Positions 14,619-23,539 of a DNA stretch of 23,609 bases are shown here, one piece after another (position 1 is the first letter of the stretch; every line of letters begins with the position of its first letter). The position numbers and the translations under genes are program-made. Origin of the DNA: CAYYOS01 sp964473355. Lineage in GTDB: Bacteria > Pseudomonadota > Gammaproteobacteria > Burkholderiales > REEB80. The stretch lies in NCBI GenBank assembly GCA_964473355.1, contig CAYYOS010000019.1:1-23609 (forward strand), read 5' to 3'. Below the pieces are notes generated by a model. It had not been told where the DNA came from and did no database searches. It saw only the letters and a program-made list of their open reading frames with translations.

Positions 14619-15587
14619 ATGTTGATCAATGGTATACGCCATTTAATAGAAAGTGATTTGCGTGCTGTGGATGAAGTTATACGCGCGCGGCTTTACTCTG
14701 ACGTAGAACTCATACGCAATATTAGCGAATATATCGTAAAAAATGGTGGTAAACGGCTACGCCCCACGCTGGTGCTTCTAAGTGCCGGGACTTTTAATTA
14801 TCAGGGAAAATCGCATCATGACTTGGCGGCGATAGTGGAATTTATTCATACCGCGACCTTGTTACATGATGATGTGGTAGATGAATCCGCTTTACGACGG
14901 GGAAGCGCCACGGCCAACGCCTTATACGGTAATGCCGCCAGCGTGCTGGTAGGAGATTTTGTTTACTCCCGGGCGTTTCAAATGATGGTTGGCATCGGGC
15001 AATTGCGGGTTATGGAGGTATTAGCCGACGCTACCAACATTATCGCCGAAGGGGAGGTGTTACAGTTACTAAATAATCGCAATGCCGATATCACGGAAGA
15101 AAACTATCTCCAAGTTATTCGCTTTAAAACCGCCAAACTTTTTGAAGCTGCCAGCCGCTTAGGCGCGATTATCGCCAAAGCCTCTGAGGAGGATGAGCAA
15201 GCCATGGCGAACTACGGCATGCATTTGGGTACGGCTTTCCAGTTAATAGATGACGTTTTGGATTATTCCGGGGATAAAAGTAGTACCGGGAAAAACATTG
15301 GTGATGATTTGGCTGAGGGCAAACCTACTTTGCCGTTAATCTATGCCATTAAGAAAGCGCCGCCTGGGGAAGGAAAAATTATCCGTGATGCCATTTTAAA
15401 GGGAGGGCTAGACCAATTACCGAGCGTCATAGAGACGCTGGCTACGACCCACGCTTTGGCGTATGTGCGGCACCAAGCTGAGCGGGAGGCCGCCACCGCC
15501 CGACAAGCGATTGCGCATCTGAAAAATAATGCTTACAAAGAATCTTTGCTACAATTAACTGAATTCGCCGTCGCGCGAACCTATTAG
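14619..15587 (+). CDS. ispB: Octaprenyl/polyprenyl diphosphate synthase
   Basis: This trans-prenyltransferase extends farnesyl diphosphate with isopentenyl diphosphate to make the side chain of ubiquinone. The 322-residue product has the first aspartate-rich motif DDVVDES (84-90) followed by the RRG pair, and the second motif DDVLD (211-215), together with the GGKRLRPTLVLL and FKTAKLFEAA segments of long-chain synthases. The chain length (C40 or other) cannot be read reliably. The gene diverges from rplU, the arrangement seen in many beta- and gammaproteobacteria. tRNA-Pro begins 8 nt after its stop, so the two are likely on one transcript. Confidence 0.93.
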   Translation: MLINGIRHLIESDLRAVDEVIRARLYSDVELIRNISEYIVKNGGKRLRPTLVLLSAGTFNYQGKSHHDLAAIVEFIHTATLLHDDVVDESALRRGSATANALYGNAASVLVGDFVYSRAFQMMVGIGQLRVMEVLADATNIIAEGEVLQLLNNRNADITEENYLQVIRFKTAKLFEAASRLGAIIAKASEEDEQAMANYGMHLGTAFQLIDDVLDYSGDKSSTGKNIGDDLAEGKPTLPLIYAIKKAPPGEGKIIRDAILKGGLDQLPSVIETLATTHALAYVRHQAEREAATARQAIAHLKNNAYKESLLQLTEFAVARTY

Positions 15588-15595
15588 TTAATCTT

Positions 15596-15672
15596 CGGGG
15601 TGTAGCTCAGCCTGGTAGAGTACTGCGTTCGGGACGCAGGAGCCGGAGGTTCGAATCCTCTCACCCCGACCA
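15596..15672 (+). tRNA. tRNA-Pro (anticodon CGG)
   Basis: A complete 77-nt cloverleaf is present. The acceptor arms CGGGGTG (15596-15602) and CACCCCG (15662-15668) pair fully, followed by discriminator A and encoded CCA. The anticodon stem CTGCG/CGCAG encloses TTCGGGA, giving anticodon CGG for codon CCG. The T arm contains GGTTCGAATCC. It resembles E. coli proK. It starts 8 nt after ispB and no separate promoter was seen. Confidence 0.96.
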
Positions 15673-15723
15673 AGCGCTTTAAAAGTAAAAAGTAACTCAT
15701 TTGTCAGGCCCTATTAGGGGAAG

Positions 15724-16071
15724 CTATTGGTTGGCTACCAATAAGGCTTGAGGGATGTGGCTTTGGATACTGGCCACCAACTCCGGACCTACACCAGGCA
15801 AGCTGCGATGTGAAACCCAAAGAAGGTTTAGCGGAAGATTGAAATTAGCGAACTTAACCTCACTCCCATGTTGATGCAAGATACCGGCAATACAATTTAG
15901 AGTGGCTTGGATAAAGTTCTCAGATTGTTCGCGCAGATGTGGAATTAGTATCATAAAGTCGCTTAATAAATTCCCTGTTTCGTCCCGCGTTGGTACCATC
16001 TTCCACATGGGCTGTGGGGATTCGTAGTTAACTTGGCTAAGAGACGATGACATCAAAACTAAGTTTTTCAT
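15724..16071 (-). CDS. Small conserved protein of unknown function (copy 2)
   Basis: The 115-residue product is a paralogue of the one at 6440-6802. The cores agree at about 70% of ~95 aligned positions, from PMWKMVPTRDETG through SDFMILIPHLREQ and LNCIAGIL to SHRSLPGVGPELVA and IPQALLVA. The first ~20 residues differ. No function, signal peptide or membrane segment is recognised. AAGGAG lies 8 nt before the ATG. Unlike copy 1 it stands alone, with its own 273-bp upstream region that contains a 16-bp dyad, so the two copies are probably regulated differently. Confidence 0.78.
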   Translation of the reverse strand: MKNLVLMSSSLSQVNYESPQPMWKMVPTRDETGNLLSDFMILIPHLREQSENFIQATLNCIAGILHQHGSEVKFANFNLPLNLLWVSHRSLPGVGPELVASIQSHIPQALLVANQ

Positions 16072-16095
16072 GATAAATGCTCCTTAATGTTTGAT

Positions 16096-16111
16096 GTAGC
16101 AAAATTGCTAC
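16096..16111. promoter_or_regulatory. 16-bp inverted repeat upstream of the copy-2 gene
   Basis: GTAGCAA-AA-TTGCTAC is a perfect 7-bp dyad with a 2-bp centre, located 25 bp before the start codon of the minus-strand gene that begins at 16071. It could be an operator or a small hairpin in the leader. No regulator can be assigned. Confidence 0.45.
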
Positions 16112-16344
16112 TATGGTTCCCATTGTGGAGAAAGCAATCGAAGTTTTATAGGAAAAATGTCACCGGGGTGATGTGATTTATTACCCGATCCGATAAGTTT
16201 TCATGGGGGAAAATCATATAGATGGTGATTTCACTCAGGAATAACGTACTTGCTGAGCGAATAACGGGGCTGGCGGGACGGTGCAGATAATAGAAGGGCA
16301 GCCGGTATTACCGGGCTGAGCTCCTCGGTGCGGGTGTTGGCTTG

Positions 16345-17763
16345 TCATTTATATAGTTGATGCAATCGCTCCAGAACCTTAAGATGCATACTGGCAAAAC
16401 GAACATAAAAGCCGTTTCTCAAACTTGTCGTCCGGCTTAAGACTTTCCCACAAAAGGGCATGCTATCCGGATCGTCCTCCAGGTAGATTTCAATATCACT
16501 AAATGCCGGGACCTGGTCACTACACCGGATTTCGCCACCGTTTACTGAAATTTTTACCAAGTGTCCGCGCATCGCGGCATTGCTATCATGCTTTTTATCC
16601 CGCAGCATGAAGACCAAGGGCACCTCTTCCTCTAATGTTTTTAATAACCCTTCCTCAGTGGGTAAAAACAGGCCATAGGCCCCTGCTATGCCGCCCGCCT
16701 CGTAGACGGTAGCAGGGTTAGCCAATCCCTTAGGGTGTATAGCCATGCGAGCGTCAATTCGCACCACGGCACCGGCTTCGGCTAGCGTGGCTTCGGATAT
16801 TAGGATTTGTCCGCCGGCTGAGTACGACTCTAAACGAGAGGCGAAATTTACGCTGGTGCCCACTATGCTGTATTTCGATCGCGTTTCGGACCCAATATTA
16901 CCCACAATAACTTCGCCTGTGTGGATCCCAATGCCCATTTTAAGAGCTGGTAGATTTGCCCGGCGATTTTGTTCGTTTATGGTATCCATCGCAAGCTGCA
17001 TTTCTATGGCACAGGCAATGGCTTGCTGAGCATGGTCCGCACTCGGCACGGGCGCGCCAAAAAAAGCCAACAAGCCGTCACCGAAAAAATCGTCAATGAC
17101 ACCACCATATTTGCTCGTGATCTCAATCATAGGGCCCAGAAAGTTATTGAGCATGGCTAAGACCCGGTCTGGCGGTAGGCTTTCCGATATCAAGGTAAAG
17201 TCTCGTAGGTCGGCAAACAAGATCGTTATGGCACGCTGCTCGCCTTCACCTTTGAGGGCCTCTGGAGACTGAAGCAACCTTTCCACAACGTCGGTATCCA
17301 CATATCGACCAAAGACATTTCGTAAGAGGACGTTGCGCAGCTCAAGCTCCTCGGCGAGCTTATTAATTTCATCATTAGAATACTTCAGTGATAGTTGTGT
17401 CCTTATGCGTGCGAACGCCACTGAAAAATCTATGGGTTTCATAATGTAGTCGTTTGCGCCCGATTCCAACGCGCGTACAACGTCGGCGCTTTCGCCTTTT
17501 GCGGTGACCATAATCACCGGCAATTCCGCCATGCTATAAGTCTTGCGTAAAAGAGACAGCACCATAATGCCGTCGATTCCCGGCATTTCAATGTCTAATA
17601 GCACAAGATCAAATTTTTTCTGCAAGATAATATTTAAGGCCTGCTGGCCTTCTTCGGCAACTGTCACGACATAGCCCCGCTGCTCGAGCCGGCGAGTTAA
17701 AATGTCGCGGTTTAAGGCGTTATCGTCAACAACTAACAGCGAGCCTTGGTCATTCGTGCGCAT
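16345..17763 (-). CDS. Response regulator with class III adenylate/guanylate cyclase and PilZ-like C-terminus
   Basis: The 472-residue protein joins three parts. A receiver domain (about 8-125) has phospho-acceptor D57 in LLDIEMPG. A linker follows, then a class III cyclase domain (about 175-350) with both metal-binding aspartates D185 and D189 (FADLRD), the FFGDGLLAFFG loop, and the transition-state pair N306 and R310 (GTSVNFASR). The usual substrate lysine is replaced by D225, and T303 stands where adenylate cyclases often have Asp, so nucleotide preference is uncertain. The C-terminus (about 380-470) looks like a PilZ domain (HLVKISVNGGEIR to NGFYVRFASM) but the c-di-GMP-binding arginines and Asp/Asn are not convincing. 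It overlaps the upstream stand-alone receiver gene by 14 nt, suggesting a shared phosphorelay output. Confidence 0.85.
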   Translation of the reverse strand: MRTNDQGSLLVVDDNALNRDILTRRLEQRGYVVTVAEEGQQALNIILQKKFDLVLLDIEMPGIDGIMVLSLLRKTYSMAELPVIMVTAKGESADVVRALESGANDYIMKPIDFSVAFARIRTQLSLKYSNDEINKLAEELELRNVLLRNVFGRYVDTDVVERLLQSPEALKGEGEQRAITILFADLRDFTLISESLPPDRVLAMLNNFLGPMIEITSKYGGVIDDFFGDGLLAFFGAPVPSADHAQQAIACAIEMQLAMDTINEQNRRANLPALKMGIGIHTGEVIVGNIGSETRSKYSIVGTSVNFASRLESYSAGGQILISEATLAEAGAVVRIDARMAIHPKGLANPATVYEAGGIAGAYGLFLPTEEGLLKTLEEEVPLVFMLRDKKHDSNAAMRGHLVKISVNGGEIRCSDQVPAFSDIEIYLEDDPDSMPFCGKVLSRTTSLRNGFYVRFASMHLKVLERLHQLYK

Positions 17764-18133
17764 GCGAAGGACCTGCTTGAAGTAAGTTGGTTATTTTTCC
17801 CATGAGACGATTTATATCAATGGGTTTAGTATCATAATCATCACACCCGGCCAAAAGTGCGCGTTCTCGGTCACCTTCCATGGCGTGTGCGGATAAACCT
17901 AAAACTGGAATAGCATTGATAGGGCCGGCTTTGAGTTGAGCGGCAACTTGATAGCCATCCAGTTTGGGTAAGCCCATATCGAGCAGGATTAAATCGGGCA
18001 TTTCAATTTGTGCCATTTTCAATGCCTCTATCCCGTCCATTGCCATTACAATTTGAAAACCTCTGCTTGTAAGGCGGCGGCTGAGCATATCACGGTTTAG
18101 TTCATTATCTTCCACTAAAAGTATTTTTAACAT
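17750..18133 (-). CDS. Stand-alone receiver-domain response regulator (CheY/DivK-like)
   Basis: The 127-residue product is one receiver domain and nothing else. The acidic pair is E8/D9 (LVEDNELNRD), the phospho-acceptor D52 (LLDMGLP), with the conserved Ser in LSAHAM and the Lys in TKPID. With no output domain it likely acts as a phosphate carrier or by protein contact. It starts 11 nt after the hybrid kinase and overlaps the cyclase gene by 14 nt, so it probably shuttles phosphate within this system. ATG 18133 is preceded by AAGG. Confidence 0.9.
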   Translation of the reverse strand: MLKILLVEDNELNRDMLSRRLTSRGFQIVMAMDGIEALKMAQIEMPDLILLDMGLPKLDGYQVAAQLKAGPINAIPVLGLSAHAMEGDRERALLAGCDDYDTKPIDINRLMGKITNLLQAGPSHAHE

Positions 18134-18144
18134 TATGATAAACC

Positions 18145-21100
18145 TTAAGTTCTAGTGAGAGGCAACGTGACGCTTGTAGCAGGGGAATGGGTCACGAGGT
18201 TGAGCATTTCTCTAAGTTCATGCAGTAATTCACCGCGCGTGAAATGGGCCTTCTGGATAATTTTCTGAACGTCCATATTCAGCTTTTCTATTTCGTGTTG
18301 GGTAAGATGCTTGGAAGTTAATACGATTAACGGAATATCACGCCAACGCTCGACGCTACGGAATTCTTCGATAAACTGCAGCCCATCCATTACTGGCATC
18401 ATTAAATCCAGCAATACCAACTTGGGGGTGTGTGTAACGAGCCAATCTAGAGCGACCCGACCATTATCCGCTTCCGCCACCTGCCATCCTTCTTTTTCCA
18501 GCAGGCGCCGTAGAATTTCTCTTGCGTTGGATTCGTCATCCACTATTAGCACTTCCCCTGGTTCAATGTGTCGGCAGTAGCGCTCGATGGTTGTGACTAA
18601 TCGCTCGCGACTCACAGGCTTAGTCAGATATTCGCTCGCGCCCAGCGCATAACCTAGATTCTTTTCATCAAGGATGGTCATGATGACTACTGGAATTTCA
18701 GCGAGATCCATGTCAGCTTTCAACGCTGTCAATACTGACCAGCCATCCATTCCCGGCATCATCACATCCAACGTAACGGCGTCGGGCCGCATGTCGCGAG
18801 CAAGTTGTAACCCAGTTTCTCCGTCCGCTGCGCTAACTGTCGCGAAGCCCTCGCGATTTAGAAAGCGCGAGATGAGCTCACGGGTGGCGGCATCATCATC
18901 GATCACTAGTATGGTGCTGCCGGCCCCAAGCCGCATATCATCCAATCGTTCATTCAGTTCTACCTCGACTGAAGTTTGATCGCTTAACACGGCGGGCAAA
19001 GGGTTAGTTGGAAGGCGCACGGTAAATGTTGAACCTTGGTTCGGTGTGCTATCTACTTCAACGCGCCCGCCCATCATTTCACAAAAGCGCTTGCAAATAG
19101 CCAGCCCTAGGCCTGTCCCGCCGTATTTCGCAGCGGTGGAAACATCTGCCTGGGCAAATTCCTGAAATAACCGTTGCATTTGGGTGGCGGTGATCCCAAT
19201 TCCAGTATCGCTAACCTTAAACAGCAGCCATTTTGCTTGATTCTGCTCGAATGCGTTCACTTCCAGTGTAATAGATCCGTTTTCAGTAAACTTGTTGGCG
19301 TTACTTAACAAGTTAAGCAGGATCTGTCGCAGTTTGGTGATATCAACCTGCATAGTGCCAACATCGTCCCCGCATAAGAGGGTAAATTTGTTGCCTTTCT
19401 TTTCGATGATGGACTTAAAGCTCATTGCGATATCGCCGGTCAGCTGCTTAACATTCACACTTTCGTAGTGCAGATCCATTTTTCCGGCTTCGATTTTGGA
19501 CAAATCCAGAATGTCATTTATTAAAGACAAGAGATGTTTACCGGAGGAATAAATTTTCTCCAGATCAGACAGCATTTGCGCTCTAGGCACGTTCGCCTCT
19601 TCCATTAACATTTCGCTATAACCAATAATGGCATTCAATGGCGTCCGCAATTCGTGAGACATACGCGCCAAGAATTCCGATTTGTGACGAGTCGCTTCTT
19701 TTAACGCAGAGTTAGCCTCTCTGAGTCTTTGCTGTTGAATTTGTAATTCTTGAGTGCGCTGAACTACTTTTTGTTCTAATCCGATATTTAGTTGTTCAAT
19801 TTTCTTATACGCACCCAAATTAGATAGCGCTATAGCGAGCTGGTTGGAAAGCGTGCTTATGAGTCTTTCGTCTGAGTGATCAAGCTCGCGATCACGTTTG
19901 AGCGTCTGTACGGCCAGCACGCCCAAAATTTTTCCTTCGAAATGTACCGGGGCAATTAGCAGGGAGCGGGCATGAAGTTCGCCTGCTAAGGGGCTACAAA
20001 TATTGATGCCTTGCGTGTCCGCTTGAATCAAACTGGTTTTGCCGCTACGGACCACTTCCGCGCAGGGGCCCTGATCCAGTGGAATTTTTGTGGCGCCTAC
20101 CGCCTCGCGAATGTCCGGCGGGACACCGGCAATTTTGCCGTTTATCAAAAATTCTCTATTTTCATCTTTTTCAAAAAACATCGCGCAATCGTAACCCAGC
20201 TTTTTTGTAACGGCTTCCAACATAACTTCTATTAAATAATCGCGATCCAAGGTGGAGTTAAGCGTCAGACCGATATCATGTAGTGCCGATAATCGTGCCA
20301 ATTGTTGCTTCTGGGCCTCGGTCATTTCCGCCAAAGATTCGGTCATGGAATTAAAACTGCTTGCCAGAACACCAATCTCGTCGCGAGATTCCACGACTAC
20401 CCGCTGGGATAAATTCCCGCTGGCAATTTTCGTGGCAGCCGCCGCCATAGCACGTATCGGGCTTAAAATAAAACCCACTACAAACCAGGAAATACTGACG
20501 GCAATCCCAACTATAACCAGTGTTAAGAGTGCGCCGCTTAACAGAATACGGTGAATTTCATCGATGAGTTTTTGCGAAGAGAAAAGTAGTTGCACCGTAC
20601 CGATATCACCTTGTTCCATGGCGGGGGTAGGCTCCTCGCCAAAAACCGTCAATGCTGCTGACAAGCGCTTATCCAGCGTGGTAGTGGCGCTCGCGCGTTC
20701 CACGCTTGCCGTGGTGTGGTACACGCCGATTCCGGAAAAATCATGTTGGTGTATTGGATTACCCCCCGAATCCGGCGCGTGATCCAATAAACGCGCATGC
20801 GCCTTTATCTGACTTAAAGGCATGCCCTCAGTTTGTTTGTAGCGTTCTACAAGAATTTGTCCCTGGGCATTGCTGATGCGTACATATAAAACGCTATCTT
20901 CCGCTAAAACCCCATCGGCCACCTCGCTTAATATCTCGGCGTCCTCTGTTAGGATTCCGTACTTGCTACTACGTGCCAGTTGTTTGCTAAAAGACAGTGC
21001 CCTTTTATTAAGCTCTGTTGTTAGTATTTCTTCCGATTGTGTCAAAAAACGCCAGCTTAAAACGCCACCAACGAATAAAATCATTACAGCGATAAACGAA

Positions 21101-21165
21101 ATGGCTTTTACCTTTAAGGAAAACCGCCCGTATTTTTTTAGTAGGTTGGTTTGCGAGGGGTTCAT
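18145..21165 (-). CDS. Hybrid sensor histidine kinase with HAMP, GAF and two receiver domains
   Basis: The 1006-residue inner-membrane kinase has a first membrane helix (about 21-39), a periplasmic sensor region (about 40-207) of cache-like appearance, a second helix (about 208-234) and a HAMP linker (about 235-290). Next come a GAF domain (about 305-455), a coiled coil (about 455-495), HisKA with H504 (MSHELRTPLN), and an HATPase domain with N-box NLLSNANKFT, G1 SDTGIG and G2 GGTGLGLAI. Two receiver domains follow, with D800 (LDVMMPG) and D920 (LDLMMPV). The second receiver has QK instead of the usual KP near its end. No Hpt domain is present. It sits 12 nt after the periplasmic binding-protein gene, which may deliver its ligand (inference), and 11 nt before the stand-alone receiver. 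Confidence 0.93.
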   Translation of the reverse strand: MNPSQTNLLKKYGRFSLKVKAISFIAVMILFVGGVLSWRFLTQSEEILTTELNKRALSFSKQLARSSKYGILTEDAEILSEVADGVLAEDSVLYVRISNAQGQILVERYKQTEGMPLSQIKAHARLLDHAPDSGGNPIHQHDFSGIGVYHTTASVERASATTTLDKRLSAALTVFGEEPTPAMEQGDIGTVQLLFSSQKLIDEIHRILLSGALLTLVIVGIAVSISWFVVGFILSPIRAMAAAATKIASGNLSQRVVVESRDEIGVLASSFNSMTESLAEMTEAQKQQLARLSALHDIGLTLNSTLDRDYLIEVMLEAVTKKLGYDCAMFFEKDENREFLINGKIAGVPPDIREAVGATKIPLDQGPCAEVVRSGKTSLIQADTQGINICSPLAGELHARSLLIAPVHFEGKILGVLAVQTLKRDRELDHSDERLISTLSNQLAIALSNLGAYKKIEQLNIGLEQKVVQRTQELQIQQQRLREANSALKEATRHKSEFLARMSHELRTPLNAIIGYSEMLMEEANVPRAQMLSDLEKIYSSGKHLLSLINDILDLSKIEAGKMDLHYESVNVKQLTGDIAMSFKSIIEKKGNKFTLLCGDDVGTMQVDITKLRQILLNLLSNANKFTENGSITLEVNAFEQNQAKWLLFKVSDTGIGITATQMQRLFQEFAQADVSTAAKYGGTGLGLAICKRFCEMMGGRVEVDSTPNQGSTFTVRLPTNPLPAVLSDQTSVEVELNERLDDMRLGAGSTILVIDDDAATRELISRFLNREGFATVSAADGETGLQLARDMRPDAVTLDVMMPGMDGWSVLTALKADMDLAEIPVVIMTILDEKNLGYALGASEYLTKPVSRERLVTTIERYCRHIEPGEVLIVDDESNAREILRRLLEKEGWQVAEADNGRVALDWLVTHTPKLVLLDLMMPVMDGLQFIEEFRSVERWRDIPLIVLTSKHLTQHEIEKLNMDVQKIIQKAHFTRGELLHELREMLNLVTHSPATSVTLPLTRT

Positions 21166-21177
21166 TTTGGAGCGGCT

Positions 21178-22092
21178 TTATTGGTATACCACATGGGCGG
21201 AGTCGATCACACTTCTAGGTAGGGTTAGCCCAATTTTCTTTGCAGTTTTAAGGTTGATAGATAAGTGCACCCTTTTAGGTGAAATTTCATCTAGGTCTGA
21301 AAGCTGGAGTTGGCCATTTAGCAACGCCGCCGCTAGTTCGCAGCTCTGCCGGCCGACATCCGCGTAATCGGGATTTAAAGAGGCTAAAGCACCACCTTCC
21401 ACAAAAATATCCGAGGCCGCGAGAAAGGGCAGACTATTTTCAAGCGTAGTTACCAAAAAATATTTAAATGATTCGGTCGTGACTACAGTTTCATCGGGAA
21501 TCATCCATAAGGTATCTACTTTGCCTACTAATTTACGGAGCGCATCGGGTACTTCTTTTTGGGATGAGACGGCAACCGCTACAATTTGTAATCCTAATTT
21601 TTTTCCAGTGGTTTGAGCGTCACGAATCAAATCAGCCGTTTTTTCCGGGTCATAAATTACCCCGATAGTTTTTAAGCCCGGCAATAAGGTTTTGTAAGTC
21701 TTAAACTGGGATTCGACGGGGATATTCAGTGAGATGCCCGCAATGTTATTGCCGACGAGGCCATATTTTTTAGGCGTGGAAACCATGACGTAGAGTATGG
21801 GAAAATCCCGAAGCATGTCCTTAGCCATCCTGGCTGCCAGTAATCCCACGGCGAGCACGAGCTTAGGCCGGGCAGTGTGTATTTCCTCTGCCACTTGGCT
21901 TTGTCTGGCTTTGTTGCCGCCTAAGTTGTATTGAGTAACGTTATTGGAACAGGTTTCGGAAAACCCGGAGATAGCCTGATTATAAGGATTAATGTCATGG
22001 CTTTTGATTATCGCAATACCGCCCGCAGCCTGCGCACTCACACAAAAGCAGGCCCCCAAGGAGTACAAAAGCCAAGCCCGGGAAGCGCGCAC
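21178..22092 (-). CDS. ABC transporter substrate-binding protein-like periplasmic protein
   Basis: The 304-residue product has a clear signal peptide (RAWLLYSLGACFC, likely cleaved after AQA) and the two-lobe pattern of the ABC_sub_bind family: ARPKLVLAVGLLAAR, DFPILYVMV, GVIYDPEKTADL, VDTLWMIPDETVV, SLPFLAASDIFVEGGALASL, NPDYADVGRQ. Relatives bind small ligands for import or for signalling. No permease or ATPase gene lies nearby; the next gene is a membrane histidine kinase. I choose GTG 22092 because AAGGA lies 6 nt before it and it gives a compact signal peptide; a GTG at 22122 would add ten residues. It follows the outer-membrane protein gene by 41 nt. Confidence 0.82.
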   Translation of the reverse strand: MRASRAWLLYSLGACFCVSAQAAGGIAIIKSHDINPYNQAISGFSETCSNNVTQYNLGGNKARQSQVAEEIHTARPKLVLAVGLLAARMAKDMLRDFPILYVMVSTPKKYGLVGNNIAGISLNIPVESQFKTYKTLLPGLKTIGVIYDPEKTADLIRDAQTTGKKLGLQIVAVAVSSQKEVPDALRKLVGKVDTLWMIPDETVVTTESFKYFLVTTLENSLPFLAASDIFVEGGALASLNPDYADVGRQSCELAAALLNGQLQLSDLDEISPKRVHLSINLKTAKKIGLTLPRSVIDSAHVVYQ

Positions 22093-22133
22093 GGCAGATC
22101 CTTCATATATTGATCGGAGCACCGAACGGCTGG

Positions 22134-23381
22134 CTAAAAACTCCGCTCCAGCGCTATGGTGCTAATTAGGTTTGAGCGTAAGCCTGAGTCATTTAAAGGA
22201 ACGAGAACGTTCGCGGATAAGACATAATCTTTTGCAGGCCGCCATTTTATTCCCAACGAACCATTGATAATATTATCGCCAATGCCATCCGCTCTTTGAT
22301 GGGTGCCGATAACGTCCAACGCCACCGTATAGTTCTCGCGCCCGTAGTCAAACCCCGCCACGTATTCGATACCACTCTTGCCGGAATTGTCCAGATTGAA
22401 TTTGTAGCCTAAATTCAGGTGAGGCGAAAAATTGCCAAACGACCTAGCATAGATAAGATAAGGTCGCACGGTCGTATCTCCTGTCCCTAAGAAGTTTTTT
22501 TCGTCGCCGGTGCTCGTTTTAACAAGGACCGCCCCAGCCAAGTTGTGGGTATCGCTGCGGTGTAACTGGTACTTGGCTTGCAAGAGGATGTCCCCTATAC
22601 CTCTGGCCTTGCCGCTGGCCTGGTCATCGGGGCTTTCGGGACCAAATCGATGCTCGCCGGGGGTCGGGTTACTGGGTGAGATTTGCAAAGTGGCATGACT
22701 GCGCACCTTAGCGCGAACATCGACATAGGGAATTAAGATGCCAATATCCAGATCGTCAGTCACGCCATACGTCGAAGCCAGGGACAAAATGTTGGCCCTA
22801 ATATCAATATTAAAATTTAAGGCGACTTCATCAAAACAGGTACGCGTATTGGGTGGGGCTAATGAATCAGCGTCGTGTAACGCCGGGGCCTGCAAATTAT
22901 CTAGGTCAGCACCTTCAAATTTGTCATACTTGAACGTGGTGTACGAAAGGTTCACGTTGAATTTGCCTTTGCCAACGGTACGTGGCCGTTCCGCGAAAAT
23001 AGGACCCAGGCTTTCGGTTGTTTTAAGAAAAGTCCCTAGGCCGGGATCAAAGGCGAACGAAAAAGCGGAGGAAATTGAGCTAAAAGGAAAAATGCCCACT
23101 TGTGCGGTAATGTTTCTGTTTAACTGATTGATATTGGCTGCACTTTGCACTGCAAAATGGGCTTGATGGTCGGGCACTCGCCCGCAGGGGGAAGTACCGC
23201 CACCACCACCGCCCCCCCCACCGCCTCCCCCGGTGCCCCCGCCACCGCCTGCCCCCGTGGCGAGAGTGATACCATCGCCGCCGTAAAGACCCGGAATAAG
23301 ATTGACTAAATCGGCCCGGGCGGGCGTTAAATACAAATTAAGGCACACCAAGCTCAAGACATTAAAGACACGTGTGGTCAT
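22134..23381 (-). CDS. Outer-membrane channel/transporter-like protein (phenol-degradation meta-pathway type)
   Basis: The 415-residue product has a signal peptide (FNVLSLVCLNLYLTPARA, cleaved about residue 23) and then a run of glycines (residues 43-62, broken by one Thr). The rest is rich in alternating beta strands with patterns such as FNVNLSYTTFKYD, ASTYGVTDDLDIGILIPYVD, GIGDILLQAKYQL and LNLGYKFNLD, ending in ALERSF with a terminal Phe typical of outer-membrane barrels. This resembles the 'phenol meta-pathway' transporter family (PF13557). The start at 23381 is preferred because GGGAG lies just upstream and it yields a proper signal peptide; the frame is open back to a TTG at 23471. It is first of five same-strand genes ending in a cyclase. 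Confidence 0.75.
   Translation of the reverse strand: MTTRVFNVLSLVCLNLYLTPARADLVNLIPGLYGGDGITLATGAGGGGGTGGGGGGGGGGGGTSPCGRVPDHQAHFAVQSAANINQLNRNITAQVGIFPFSSISSAFSFAFDPGLGTFLKTTESLGPIFAERPRTVGKGKFNVNLSYTTFKYDKFEGADLDNLQAPALHDADSLAPPNTRTCFDEVALNFNIDIRANILSLASTYGVTDDLDIGILIPYVDVRAKVRSHATLQISPSNPTPGEHRFGPESPDDQASGKARGIGDILLQAKYQLHRSDTHNLAGAVLVKTSTGDEKNFLGTGDTTVRPYLIYARSFGNFSPHLNLGYKFNLDNSGKSGIEYVAGFDYGRENYTVALDVIGTHQRADGIGDNIINGSLGIKWRPAKDYVLSANVLVPLNDSGLRSNLISTIALERSF
23197..23256. repeat. Polyglycine-coding low-complexity tract
   Basis: A C-rich stretch on the plus strand, with runs such as eight Cs at 23212-23219, encodes about 18 glycines on the minus strand just after the signal peptide of the outer-membrane protein. 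Such tracts vary in length by slippage and are prone to assembly error. Confidence 0.8.
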
Positions 23382-23539
23382 AGCGCTCCCGGCATTTTTC
23401 ATCTTCGGTAATCTTAGCATAGGTGGAAGGATAGGCACTGAAGGTAGAAACCCCGGACCTCCTGACTCCAATAGTACAAAATAAAGCGGTTCGCGCCCAT
23501 ATAACTTTAGGCATAGGCCAAAAGTACTAGTGTCGTATT

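Noticed and set aside
15596..15672. tRNA-Pro as an integration site for a mobile element
   Set aside because: No integrase, no repeat of the tRNA 3' end and no change in gene character downstream.
16299..16318. Hairpin CAGCCGGT-ATT-ACCGGGCTG as terminator of the signalling operon
   Set aside because: The stem has a bulge and no T-run follows on the minus strand; it may form, but a terminator call is not supported.
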